Notes: generated by a model from the sequence alone, not told the origin. A stretch of 6,011 nt of DNA from Nanobdellota archaeon (GCA_018812505.1 JAHJDK010000084.1:1-6011); one strand, 5' to 3'; counted from the stretch's first letter, positions 1 to 5,908 are shown. Translations and numbers: made by a program.

Positions 1-1254
1 AAAATCTAATTTACCTGTGTTTCCATAAACAGTCAATAATTCAATCACTGATCTTTTTGGTATTTGTCCAGAAAACACTTTTTCAAATACTTGTTCTGCT
101 AAAGATTTTGGATTAACAGTGACACCACATCTTTTTTTAAGTTCTTTAGGTATAGTTGTAAAAAATTCCGCTACAAATTTTGTATCTTCATATTTTTTAA
201 AGTAAGATTCAACATCAAACTCTTCTTTGTTTTCAAAACTAACAACTAACTTTGCAAAATCATCATTTAATCTATAACTATTTTTATATCGCTCTACTTT
301 GTCATCCATTATTTCTATCTTATCCATCTTAATAGTGTCAGGTATAATAGTTGGTATGTCTGTCTCAGGATACATCCTGGCTGCGCCAGGCATCGGTCTT
401 AAATAACTAGTTGTAAAATCAGGTTCTGCTTTTCTGACTTCTTTGCATACTTTTTTCTTCTTTCTTATAAGTTCTTGCTGTCTTTTTATCTCATTATCAA
501 TAACTTTTGGAATGCTCTTCAAGTCTTGAAAACCTTTTATTTCAGTTCTTGCACCACCCTTTATTGAAATATTAACATCTTGTCTGATACTTCCTATACC
601 TCTCTTACAAGCACCAGTACTTCTTAATATCATCCCTATCTTTAGCGCAGCTAATTTACATTCCTCAGGGCTAGTTATATCAGGATCAGTTGCTATCTCT
701 ATCAAAGGTATTCCTAATCTTGAAAGATTATATATGTCATGATCTTTTGTCCTCTTCATAACTTGACAGGATTCTTCTTCCAAACAAACACTAGGAACAG
801 ATATTTTTTTATTATTAAATTCTATAAATCCATCCATTCCTACTAATGCAGTTCTTTGAAATCCAGAAGTATTGCTTCCATCCACAACAGTTTTTCTCAT
901 AACTTGAATCTTATCAACAATTTGACAGTTCAACAGTTTAGCTACTTGTATAACTGTTTTTAAAGCGTTCTTATTTATAGGTCCAGGCGGTTCTTCATCC
1001 ATCTCAACTAAGCAAGTTATATCATCATAAGCCCAATATGTGAAAAGTTTTCCTTTTTGTTGCTCATAAGCAGCTGCAATATCAACCTTTCCACTTTCTC
1101 CAGCACTAGCTCTTAATTTTCTGTCAAAAGTAAAATCAGGCTTATCCTTTCTGATTTCAGTAGGACAGTTACAGAAAAGCTTCTTACCTTCAAGCTGTTG
1201 GTGAATCTCTATACCACATTTGAAACCAATTTTTTTGTAATCAATATCAACCAT
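1..1254 (-). CDS. gatE: Glu-tRNA(Gln) amidotransferase subunit E (partial, C-terminus outside window)
   Basis: GatE is the tRNA-binding kinase/transamidase subunit of the archaeal GatDE enzyme. It phosphorylates the Glu on Glu-tRNA(Gln) and amidates it with ammonia supplied by GatD. The frame is open for 418 codons from the left edge with no internal stop. It begins MVDIDYKKIGFKCGIEIHQQL, the usual GatB/GatE opening (GxEIHxQL). Further family blocks seen are FCNCPTE, PPGPINKNAL, RLGIPLIEIATDPDI, GSIRQDVNISI and EIKGFQDLKSI. RMYPETDIP lies near residue 295, where the GatE-specific GAD-type insertion begins. The family is about 620 residues, so roughly the last 200 (tail domain) are missing at the window edge. 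The ATG at 1252-1254 is supported by AGGTG at 1261-1265, 6 nt upstream. The start lies 14 nt after the gatD stop, so the two are probably one transcript. GatE rather than GatB is chosen from the gatD neighbour and the insertion. Confidence 0.96.
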   Translation of the reverse strand, partial: MVDIDYKKIGFKCGIEIHQQLEGKKLFCNCPTEIRKDKPDFTFDRKLRASAGESGKVDIAAAYEQQKGKLFTYWAYDDITCLVEMDEEPPGPINKNALKTVIQVAKLLNCQIVDKIQVMRKTVVDGSNTSGFQRTALVGMDGFIEFNNKKISVPSVCLEEESCQVMKRTKDHDIYNLSRLGIPLIEIATDPDITSPEECKLAALKIGMILRSTGACKRGIGSIRQDVNISIKGGARTEIKGFQDLKSIPKVIDNEIKRQQELIRKKKKVCKEVRKAEPDFTTSYLRPMPGAARMYPETDIPTIIPDTIKMDKIEIMDDKVERYKNSYRLNDDFAKLVVSFENKEEFDVESYFKKYEDTKFVAEFFTTIPKELKKRCGVTVNPKSLAEQVFEKVFSGQIPKRSVIELLTVYGNTGKLDF

Positions 1255-1268
1255 TAATAACACCTTTT

Positions 1269-2351
1269 CTATATTAGAAATCCTTCCTTTTCGCTTCTAT
1301 CAGAAATCTCTCCTCTCAAATTCTTAGAAAACAACTCTTTAACATCCTTCTTGTGATTGGATAACAACCAAGCTAATTTTATGAAAGCAGTTTCAGGAGT
1401 CATATCAGTATAATTTCCTATCAAACCAGATTGAATCAATTGTCTTCCTGGAGAATAAACATTCATGTCAATTTTTCCATAAATAGTTTGAGGAGCGACA
1501 ACCACAGGCATATTCTTAACAAGTTCTCTCACCGCTTTCAACAATTTATCATTTTCACTAGTAAATTCATCAACTTTCATAGTCGGTAAATGACCAATTC
1601 CTAATAATTCAATCACTAAACCATCAAAATCTTTGTAAGCAAGAAACTCAGAAGCAAACATATTAACATGAGCTTTTAGTAAACCAATTTTAAGCTTATC
1701 ATTGAATAATTTTAATGACAATTTTAATCCATTATAATTAACTTTTTTATTATAATCTGACAAAAAAACAATCTGTTTTTTCTCATGATTAACTCTTGCT
1801 ATTGGAGAAGTATTTATTGGTCTAAAAGCATCCCTTCTTGAAGTATGCATTTTTCTGGATTTACAAGCAGGCAATATTAAACAATTTTCATCGTTAAAGT
1901 TTTCATGCATACAAATAGCGACTCCTGCAAAGTCAGAGTTAACTATGAATTGCATTGCAGCAATAAGATTCACAGCAGCGTCAGTGCTTCCCCTGTCAGA
2001 ACTTCTCTGACTTCCAACAAGTATAACTGGAACATTAATATTTTCAAGTGCAAATGACAATGCAGCAGCAGTATAATGAAGAGTGTCAGTTCCATGAGTT
2101 AATATAATTCCTTGAGCACCTGCTTTAATCTCTTTTTCTACTGCTTTGGCCAACAAGTTATAATGAGCAAACCTAATCATCTCAGACTGCATGTTTCTAA
2201 CCAAATGACTCTTTATGTTAGCAAACAATTCAATCTCAGGAAATAACTTTAAAATATCAGATTCTGAAAATTTAGCTATCACTGCACCAGTCGAGTAATC
2301 AACCTTAGAAGCAATAGTGCCGCCAGTATGGAGAATTGAAATAGTTGGCAA
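1269..2351 (-). CDS. gatD: Glu-tRNA(Gln) amidotransferase subunit D, asparaginase-like domain (downstream part of an interrupted gatD)
   Basis: This is the L-asparaginase-type half of GatD, which releases ammonia from Gln/Asn for use by GatE. Family motifs are clear: HTGGTIAS (residues 8-15), THGTDTLHYT (85-94), GSQRSSDRGSTDAA (113-126), RKMHTSRRDAF (166-176), MNVYSPGRQL (296-305) and GEISDRS near the end. The catalytic set known for archaeal GatD (Thr, Thr, Asp, Lys) is present as T12, T88, D89 and K167; the T12-T88 spacing of 76 is what I recall for the Methanothermobacter enzyme. The first usual start codon is TTG (2349-2351), but no SD stands at a workable distance. The frame runs upstream, unbroken, for nine more codons (NEIIVLKKD) to an in-frame TAG at 2379, beyond which the GatD N-terminal domain continues in the same frame. 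It is therefore probably not an independent gene by origin. It ends in TAG (1269-1271), 14 nt before gatE. Confidence 0.9.
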   Translation of the reverse strand: MPTISILHTGGTIASKVDYSTGAVIAKFSESDILKLFPEIELFANIKSHLVRNMQSEMIRFAHYNLLAKAVEKEIKAGAQGIILTHGTDTLHYTAAALSFALENINVPVILVGSQRSSDRGSTDAAVNLIAAMQFIVNSDFAGVAICMHENFNDENCLILPACKSRKMHTSRRDAFRPINTSPIARVNHEKKQIVFLSDYNKKVNYNGLKLSLKLFNDKLKIGLLKAHVNMFASEFLAYKDFDGLVIELLGIGHLPTMKVDEFTSENDKLLKAVRELVKNMPVVVAPQTIYGKIDMNVYSPGRQLIQSGLIGNYTDMTPETAFIKLAWLLSNHKKDVKELFSKNLRGEISDRSEKEGFLI

Positions 2352-2378
2352 ATCCTTCTTTAAAACAATAATTTCATT

Positions 2379-2381
2379 CTA
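2379..2381 (-). other. In-frame TAG codon inside gatD (interdomain linker)
   Basis: On the minus strand the frame reads FSLPK-TAG-NEIIVLKKDLPTISILHTGGT. The codon sits in the poorly conserved linker that joins the GatD N-terminal domain to the asparaginase domain. The 30 bases between the TAG and the first TTG contain no other stop in this frame. The phase is the same on both sides, so one base change (for example from AAG, CAG or GAG) would account for it. Confidence 0.9.
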
Positions 2382-2564
2382 CTTTGGGAGAGAAAATTTT
2401 TTCTTCAATAACTCAATTTTCTTAACACTGCTTGTTTTAAGGCCGATATTATAACCACTACTCATCTTCAAAAAAGTGAATTCAGAATTATCCTCAGGCA
2501 TTAACAATCCTTCAATAATTTTTTCTTTGTAGAAAACCTTAACTAAATCTCCCTGAGCAACCAT
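2379..2564 (-). CDS. gatD: GatD N-terminal domain (61 aa), cut off from the asparaginase domain by an in-frame TAG
   Basis: The 61 residues match the small beta-rich N-terminal domain of archaeal GatD. They begin VAQGDLVKVFYKEKIIEGLL and contain SGYNIGLKTSSVKKIELL, where known GatD proteins have a block of the type NGYNIG...IELL. The ATG (2562-2564) lies about 27 nt from the centre of a TATA box (2587-2594), so the mRNA is probably leaderless. The stop is TAG (2379-2381), and the asparaginase domain follows in the same frame. Read as one protein through the TAG, the product would be about 431 residues, close to the usual GatD length. What the sequence shows is a single TAG and no frameshift. 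Possible explanations are a natural split into two chains, UAG readthrough or recoding, a recent nonsense mutation, or a sequencing error. Confidence 0.85.
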   Translation of the reverse strand: MVAQGDLVKVFYKEKIIEGLLMPEDNSEFTFLKMSSGYNIGLKTSSVKKIELLKKKFSLPK

Positions 2565-2584
2565 TATAATTGTTAAAGAATAAC

Positions 2585-2600
2585 TCTTTATAAAATTTGC
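2585..2600 (-). promoter_or_regulatory. Archaeal TATA-box promoter of gatD(-gatE), leaderless
   Basis: TTTATAAA lies at 2587-2594 on the minus strand, with GCAAAT just upstream in the BRE position. Its centre is about 27 nt from the A of the gatD ATG (2564), the distance expected between a TATA box and the transcription start. The mRNA should thus begin at or next to the AUG, and no SD is seen before it. Confidence 0.6.
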
Positions 2601-2603
2601 TGT

Positions 2604-2927
2604 CTACTTTAAAAATATCTGTTCATACAAAGCTTTGTAAGAATTAGAATTTGAAAAATGAGAATGATGATTGAGTGCGTCTTCAAAAAGTGGAATTGCT
2701 AAAGTCATCTTATAATTATCGCTTTTAAGAGAATAATACACTTGAAAAAAATTTATCAAGTTGTTAAATTTCTTTTTCATTCGCTCACTTGAATTCGGAA
2801 TTTCATATCTGTCGTTTTTCCTGACTTCATCAAGTATATCTGTCAATTGATTAATATGATTAAACTCTAACTCTTTCAGTTTATGTACAGAAGGTTTTTC
2901 AAAATCAACAATTGAAAAATTAATCAT
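2604..2927 (-). CDS. Hypothetical protein, 107 aa, mostly helical
   Basis: I do not recognise this protein. It starts MINFSIVDFEKPSVHKLKEL and ends YEQIFLK. It is rich in Asn, Lys, Phe and His and looks predominantly alpha-helical, without a signal peptide, membrane segment, Cys pairs or nucleotide-binding motif. His residues include a HHSH run near residue 92. The ATG (2925-2927) is about 27 nt from the centre of a TATA box at 2951-2958, which suggests a leaderless transcript and favours it being a real gene. It lies 48 nt after cdc48 and 39 nt before gatD, both on the same strand. It ends in TAG (2604-2606). Past that TAG the frame stays open for 13 codons and enters the gatD ATG in phase, which I take to be chance because gatD has its own promoter. 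Confidence 0.65.
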   Translation of the reverse strand: MINFSIVDFEKPSVHKLKELEFNHINQLTDILDEVRKNDRYEIPNSSERMKKKFNNLINFFQVYYSLKSDNYKMTLAIPLFEDALNHHSHFSNSNSYKALYEQIFLK

Positions 2928-2950
2928 TTACTAAAAAGAATCAATAAAAA

Positions 2951-2964
2951 TATATAAACATTTG
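2951..2964 (-). promoter_or_regulatory. TATA-box promoter of the 107-aa gene, leaderless
   Basis: TTTATATA lies at 2951-2958 on the minus strand, preceded by CAAATG (2959-2964) in the BRE position. The centre is about 27 nt from the ATG at 2927. It falls just downstream of the cdc48 stop. Confidence 0.55.
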
Positions 2965-2965
2965 C

Positions 2966-2975
2966 ACAAAAACAA
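2966..2975 (-). terminator. Possible oligo-T terminator after cdc48
   Basis: Directly after the cdc48 TGA the minus strand reads TTGTTTTTGTG, a short T-rich run of the kind that ends archaeal transcripts without a hairpin. It is weak (five Ts in a row), and a second T5 lies at 2946-2950. Confidence 0.3.
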
Positions 2976-5252
2976 TCAACCATAATAAGCTGGTTTCTCT
3001 TCTTGCATGCTTTTACCACGAGCCTTTGTGAACTGATCCTTAAGCTTTATATAAGCCTCTTCTATCTCCTTGGTAATCGAAGGTCCAACCTTATCCAATG
3101 CTTGTTCAAAAAATCTCATCTCAACAAATTTAGCTTTTAAATCAACTCTCAGAGCAAGTATAGCCGCTTCTCTACAAACAGACTCTATATCTGAACCAGC
3201 ATAATTTTCTGTTTTTTCAACTAACTTCTTAACATTAACATCCTTTGCCAAAGACATATTTTTTATGTGAATTTTAAAAATCGCTTCTCTAGTTATAGCA
3301 TCAGGCACAGGTGTTAATACTATTCTATCAAATCTTCCAGGTCTTAACAATGCAGTGTCTATCATGTCAGGTCTGTTAGTGGCTGCAATTATAACAATAT
3401 CATTTAGTTCCTGCAATCCATCCATTTCAGTCAATAACTGATTAACAACCCTTTCATTAGCATGAGAATCTGAATTATTGTTTCGCCTATGAGCCATAGC
3501 ATCAATCTCGTCAAAGAATATTATTGTAGGAGCTGTTTGTCTTGCTTTTTCAAAAATCTTTCTGACAGCACGTTCACTTTCACCAACCCACTTACTTAAC
3601 AATTCAGGACCCTTAACAAGAATAAAATTAGCCTCTGACTCTGTTGCAACTGCTTTAGCAAGCAAAGTCTTCCCAGTACCGGGAGCGCCGTATATTAAAA
3701 CACCTTTAGGAGGTTTAACACCCATCCTTGAAAATACTTCACCATGTTTTAAAGGCCACTCAACAGCTTCTATTAACTCTTGTTTAACATCCTTTAATCC
3801 GCCAACATCATCCCATTTGACGTTTGGAACTTCGACAAGCACTTCTCTCATAGCAGAAGGTCTGACAACCTTCAATGCTTCCTTAAAATCCTCATGTGTG
3901 AGCTGTAGTTTTTCAAGCACTTTCTCAGGAATAGCTTCATTCTCCTCAAGGTTTAAGTTTGGAATTATCCTTCTTAAAACTATCATAGCTGCTTCTTTTG
4001 CCAGTGCAGCTAAATCTGCACCTACAAACCCATGCGTTACTTGAGCAAGTTTTTTTAAACTAACATTTTTAGCTAAAGGCATGTTTCTGGTGTGAATTTT
4101 TAAAATGTTTAGTCTTCCTTCTTGTTGTGGAACACCTATCTCTATCTCTCTATCAAACCTTCCAGGTCTCCTCAAAGCAGGATCAAGAGCGTTCGGTATA
4201 TTAGAAGCTGCAATAACAACAACCTTTCCTCTGCTCTTCAAACCATCCATCAATGCAAGTAGTTGAGCAACAACTCTTCTCTCAACTTCTCCTTTACTTT
4301 CTTCTCTCTTAGAAGCAATAGCATCAATCTCATCAATAAAAATTATTGACGGAGCATTCTTCTCTGCTTCCTCAAATTTTTTCCTAAGATTCTCTTCACT
4401 CTGACCATAATATTTACTCATAATCTCAGGACCATTAATCAACAAGAAATTAGCGTTAGTCTCATTAGCAACTGCTTTAGCAAGCAAAGTCTTTCCAGTA
4501 CCAGGAGGTCCATGAAGCAAAACACCTTTAGGAGGTTCTATACCAAGTCTCTCAAAAACCTCAGGATGTTTCAAAGGAAGTTCAACCATCTCCCTAACCT
4601 TTTTAATCTCAGATTCCAAACCACCAACATCCTCATAAGTTATATCAATTATTTTCTCCTCTTCAACATCTACAGATTCAGGATTATAATTTATATGAGT
4701 ATGCTCTGTAATTAAAACTGCCTGTTTTGGATTAACATCAACAACTATGAATTTCAAATCTCCCAAGCCAAAACCCATCATAGTATCATCTAACATTGAA
4801 AACATATCTTCAAAGAAAGGACTACCTGCCATAGTATTTTTTCTTCTTCTAGTACCACCCAAAGAAACTATGTCACCTTTTATAACAGCTCTTCCCAAAA
4901 GTCCCTGCTTAAACACTTCCACACTTGCCTTAATCATGATTCCTTTTCTCGCAGGAGCAATTGTTATCTTTTTAGCCTCTTTAACATCTGCTTTATTAAT
5001 AGAAACCATTTCACCAATAGTTGTTTTAGCATTCCTTCTAATTAAACCATCCATTCTTATAATATTTAAACCCATATCTCCAGGTAACGATCTATCAGCT
5101 ATTGCAACAGTTATTCGTTCACCTTTAATCTCTATAATATTTCCAGGTCTGATATCAAGTTCTCTTAAGAATGAACTATCAACTCTAACTATTCCTTTAT
5201 TCACATCATCCTGAATCGCTTCCGCAACTTTGAGTTTTACAGCAGTACTAAT
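2976..5252 (-). CDS. CDC48/VAT-family AAA+ ATPase (p97-like unfoldase), probable ATT start
   Basis: This is a hexameric cytosolic ATPase that unfolds proteins, usually for the proteasome. With the ATT start it has 758 residues. The order is a CDC48 N domain (about 1-200), D1 with Walker A GPPGTGKT (248-255) and Walker B IIFIDEID (303-310), then D2 with Walker A GAPGTGKT (522-529) and Walker B IIFFDEID (577-584). Each ring has a DVGGL entry motif and RPGRFDR with the arginine fingers. The protein ends PAYYG, which fits the hydrophobic-Tyr-X (HbYX) proteasome-docking tail. The first usual start codon is GTG at 5202-5204, but it would remove the conserved VKLKVAEAIQDDV strand and has no SD. The frame runs upstream to ATT at 5250-5252, preceded by GAGGTG (5260-5265) at a normal 7-nt distance, and is closed by TAG at 5265-5267. 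I therefore start at the ATT. If only usual start codons are allowed, the span is 2976-5204 (742 aa). The gene has its own promoter and follows a strong T-tract. Confidence 0.95.
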   Translation of the reverse strand: MSTAVKLKVAEAIQDDVNKGIVRVDSSFLRELDIRPGNIIEIKGERITVAIADRSLPGDMGLNIIRMDGLIRRNAKTTIGEMVSINKADVKEAKKITIAPARKGIMIKASVEVFKQGLLGRAVIKGDIVSLGGTRRRKNTMAGSPFFEDMFSMLDDTMMGFGLGDLKFIVVDVNPKQAVLITEHTHINYNPESVDVEEEKIIDITYEDVGGLESEIKKVREMVELPLKHPEVFERLGIEPPKGVLLHGPPGTGKTLLAKAVANETNANFLLINGPEIMSKYYGQSEENLRKKFEEAEKNAPSIIFIDEIDAIASKREESKGEVERRVVAQLLALMDGLKSRGKVVVIAASNIPNALDPALRRPGRFDREIEIGVPQQEGRLNILKIHTRNMPLAKNVSLKKLAQVTHGFVGADLAALAKEAAMIVLRRIIPNLNLEENEAIPEKVLEKLQLTHEDFKEALKVVRPSAMREVLVEVPNVKWDDVGGLKDVKQELIEAVEWPLKHGEVFSRMGVKPPKGVLIYGAPGTGKTLLAKAVATESEANFILVKGPELLSKWVGESERAVRKIFEKARQTAPTIIFFDEIDAMAHRRNNNSDSHANERVVNQLLTEMDGLQELNDIVIIAATNRPDMIDTALLRPGRFDRIVLTPVPDAITREAIFKIHIKNMSLAKDVNVKKLVEKTENYAGSDIESVCREAAILALRVDLKAKFVEMRFFEQALDKVGPSITKEIEEAYIKLKDQFTKARGKSMQEEKPAYYG

Positions 5253-5253
5253 T

Positions 5254-5271
5254 TTAAACCACCTCTATCAT
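5254..5271 (-). CDS. Possible 5-codon upstream ORF (MIEVV) before cdc48
   Basis: ATG ATA GAG GTG GTT TAA on the minus strand spans the cdc48 SD and ends 1 nt before the cdc48 ATT. Its ATG lies about 28 nt from the centre of the cdc48 TATA box, so the transcript may begin at this AUG and be leaderless for it. Translation of so short an ORF is unproven; it could also be a chance reading of the SD region. Confidence 0.25.
   Translation of the reverse strand: MIEVV
5260..5265 (-). promoter_or_regulatory. Strong Shine-Dalgarno (GAGGTG) selecting the ATT start of cdc48
   Basis: GAGGTG on the minus strand matches the archaeal anti-SD and stands 7 nt before the ATT at 5250-5252. No ATG, GTG or TTG in the cdc48 frame lies at a usable distance, so this site decides the unusual start. 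Confidence 0.7.
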
Positions 5272-5295
5272 TGTTAAACTGGCAACTAACATTTC

Positions 5296-5303
5296 TTTAT
5301 AAA
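5296..5303 (-). promoter_or_regulatory. TATA box of cdc48
   Basis: TTTATAAA on the minus strand. The predicted transcription start, 25-28 nt downstream, falls near 5271-5275. This leaves a leader of about 20 nt that carries the GAGGTG SD. Confidence 0.55.
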
Positions 5304-5310
5304 TTTTAGG

Positions 5311-5324
5311 AAAAAACAAAAAAA
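5311..5324 (-). terminator. Oligo-T terminator after the 132-aa gene
   Basis: On the minus strand the TGA stop (5325-5327) is followed at once by seven Ts, a G and six Ts. This is a good archaeal intrinsic terminator, needing no hairpin. It separates the 132-aa gene from the cdc48 promoter that begins 8 nt further on. Confidence 0.6.
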
Positions 5325-5723
5325 TCACTTCATCTTTGGAAGTGGTATTGGAGGTGGAAGATTTATGTCTTTACTAAGCACAACTCCCTGCACATTACAC
5401 TTTGCAAGAATATAACTCATTATCGACTTTGCAATATCTTTAGAAACCTTTTTCTCCTTCTTCCAAACAGCCAACAAATCTTTAGCTTGTTTTTCATCAA
5501 TTAAGGATATGATTTCACCCTCTAATTCCATAAGGCCAATAGCAGGTTCATATTTTGAAGTGTATAAAAAATTAAACTTGATAGTTTTATTCTTAGAATC
5601 TACACCTAACTTTGACTCAGAAACATCCTTTATCAAAACATTATTTGATATGTTTATTTGTCCTTTTACAGGCTTGTTCTTCTCAGCCATTAATTTTGTA
5701 AAGTTAAATCCGACTACAGTCAT
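5325..5723 (-). CDS. Conserved-looking 132-aa protein, possible SecB-like fold
   Basis: The protein starts MTVVGFNFTKLMAEK and shows alternating beta-strand stretches (GQINISNNVLIKDV, KTIKFNFLYTSKYEP, IGLMELEGEIISLID). A charged helical segment follows, then a helix (IAKSIMSYILAKCNV), and the end is INLPPPIPLPKMK. It has no signal peptide or membrane segment. The order of strands, a late helix with Cys, and a Pro-rich LPPPIPLP tail resembles SecB and archaeal SecB-like chaperones. This is pattern recognition only and could be wrong. I chose the ATG at 5721-5723 because GGTGAT (5728-5733) is a good SD 4 nt before it. A GTG at 5730-5732 in the same frame would add MII and could act as a nearly leaderless start (about 29 nt from the TATA centre). 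A TATA box lies at 5758-5765 and a strong T-tract follows the stop, so the gene is likely transcribed alone. Confidence 0.8.
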   Translation of the reverse strand: MTVVGFNFTKLMAEKNKPVKGQINISNNVLIKDVSESKLGVDSKNKTIKFNFLYTSKYEPAIGLMELEGEIISLIDEKQAKDLLAVWKKEKKVSKDIAKSIMSYILAKCNVQGVVLSKDINLPPPIPLPKMK

Positions 5724-5757
5724 GATTATCACCCAAAAAACAGATATTAAATAAGGG

Positions 5758-5772
5758 TTTATAAAACTTACG
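5758..5772 (-). promoter_or_regulatory. TATA-box promoter of the 132-aa gene
   Basis: TTTATAAA (5758-5765) on the minus strand is preceded by CGTAAG in the BRE position. It predicts a start near 5734, giving a leader of about 10-12 nt that begins with the GGTGAT SD. Confidence 0.6.
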
Positions 5773-5790
5773 CTTGAATACTATCCAATC

Positions 5791-5805
5791 AAAAAACTTT
5801 ATAAA
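5791..5805 (+). promoter_or_regulatory. Strong-looking plus-strand TATA-box promoter
   Basis: AAAAAAC (BRE position) followed by TTTATAAA (5798-5805). The box centre lies about 27 nt before an ATG at 5829, the same spacing as the other leaderless starts in this window. The box is a palindrome and could in principle also serve the minus strand, but the A-rich BRE side favours plus. Confidence 0.5.
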
Positions 5806-5828
5806 CTGTAACAATTATTTTTCTCTTT

Positions 5829-5861
5829 ATGAACCTAACAAGTGATTATCGGTGGCTATAA
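5829..5861 (+). CDS. Possible leaderless mini-ORF / leader peptide (10 aa)
   Basis: The ATG at 5829-5831 opens the frame MNLTSDYRWL, which ends at TAA (5859-5861). Its ATG stands where the promoter at 5798-5805 should start transcription. It precedes a long leader in which the downstream SD can be buried, so a leader peptide is conceivable. There is no other support for translation. Confidence 0.25.
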   Translation: MNLTSDYRWL

Positions 5862-5908
5862 TTTACTTTTCTTAGTTAGTTATATATTCAATCTCTCTTT
5901 GTATTCTT

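Noticed and set aside
1254..1271. Readthrough of the terminal gatD TAG (KRCY then TAA)
   Set aside because: GatD already ends at its usual place, and the four codons overlap the gatE SD, so they are most likely not coding.
3817..4044. Plus-strand ORF of 75 aa inside cdc48
   Set aside because: Antisense to strongly conserved CDC48 coding sequence; Ser/Thr/Phe-rich composition typical of a shadow frame.
4512..4715. Plus-strand ORF of 67 aa inside cdc48
   Set aside because: Antisense to the conserved CDC48 N-domain/D1 region; no SD or family resemblance.
4747..5214. Plus-strand ORF of 155 aa, hydrophobic, looks membrane-like
   Set aside because: Lies opposite the conserved CDC48 N domain; its hydrophobicity comes from reading the opposite strand of charged and beta-rich codons.
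5509..5754. Plus-strand ORF of 81 aa opposite the 132-aa gene
   Set aside because: Overlaps the better supported minus-strand gene, which has SD, TATA box and terminator.
5829..5880. tRNA or C/D box RNA in the intergenic region
   Set aside because: No T-loop GGTTCRA-type motif or cloverleaf; one C-like box but no D box (CTGA).
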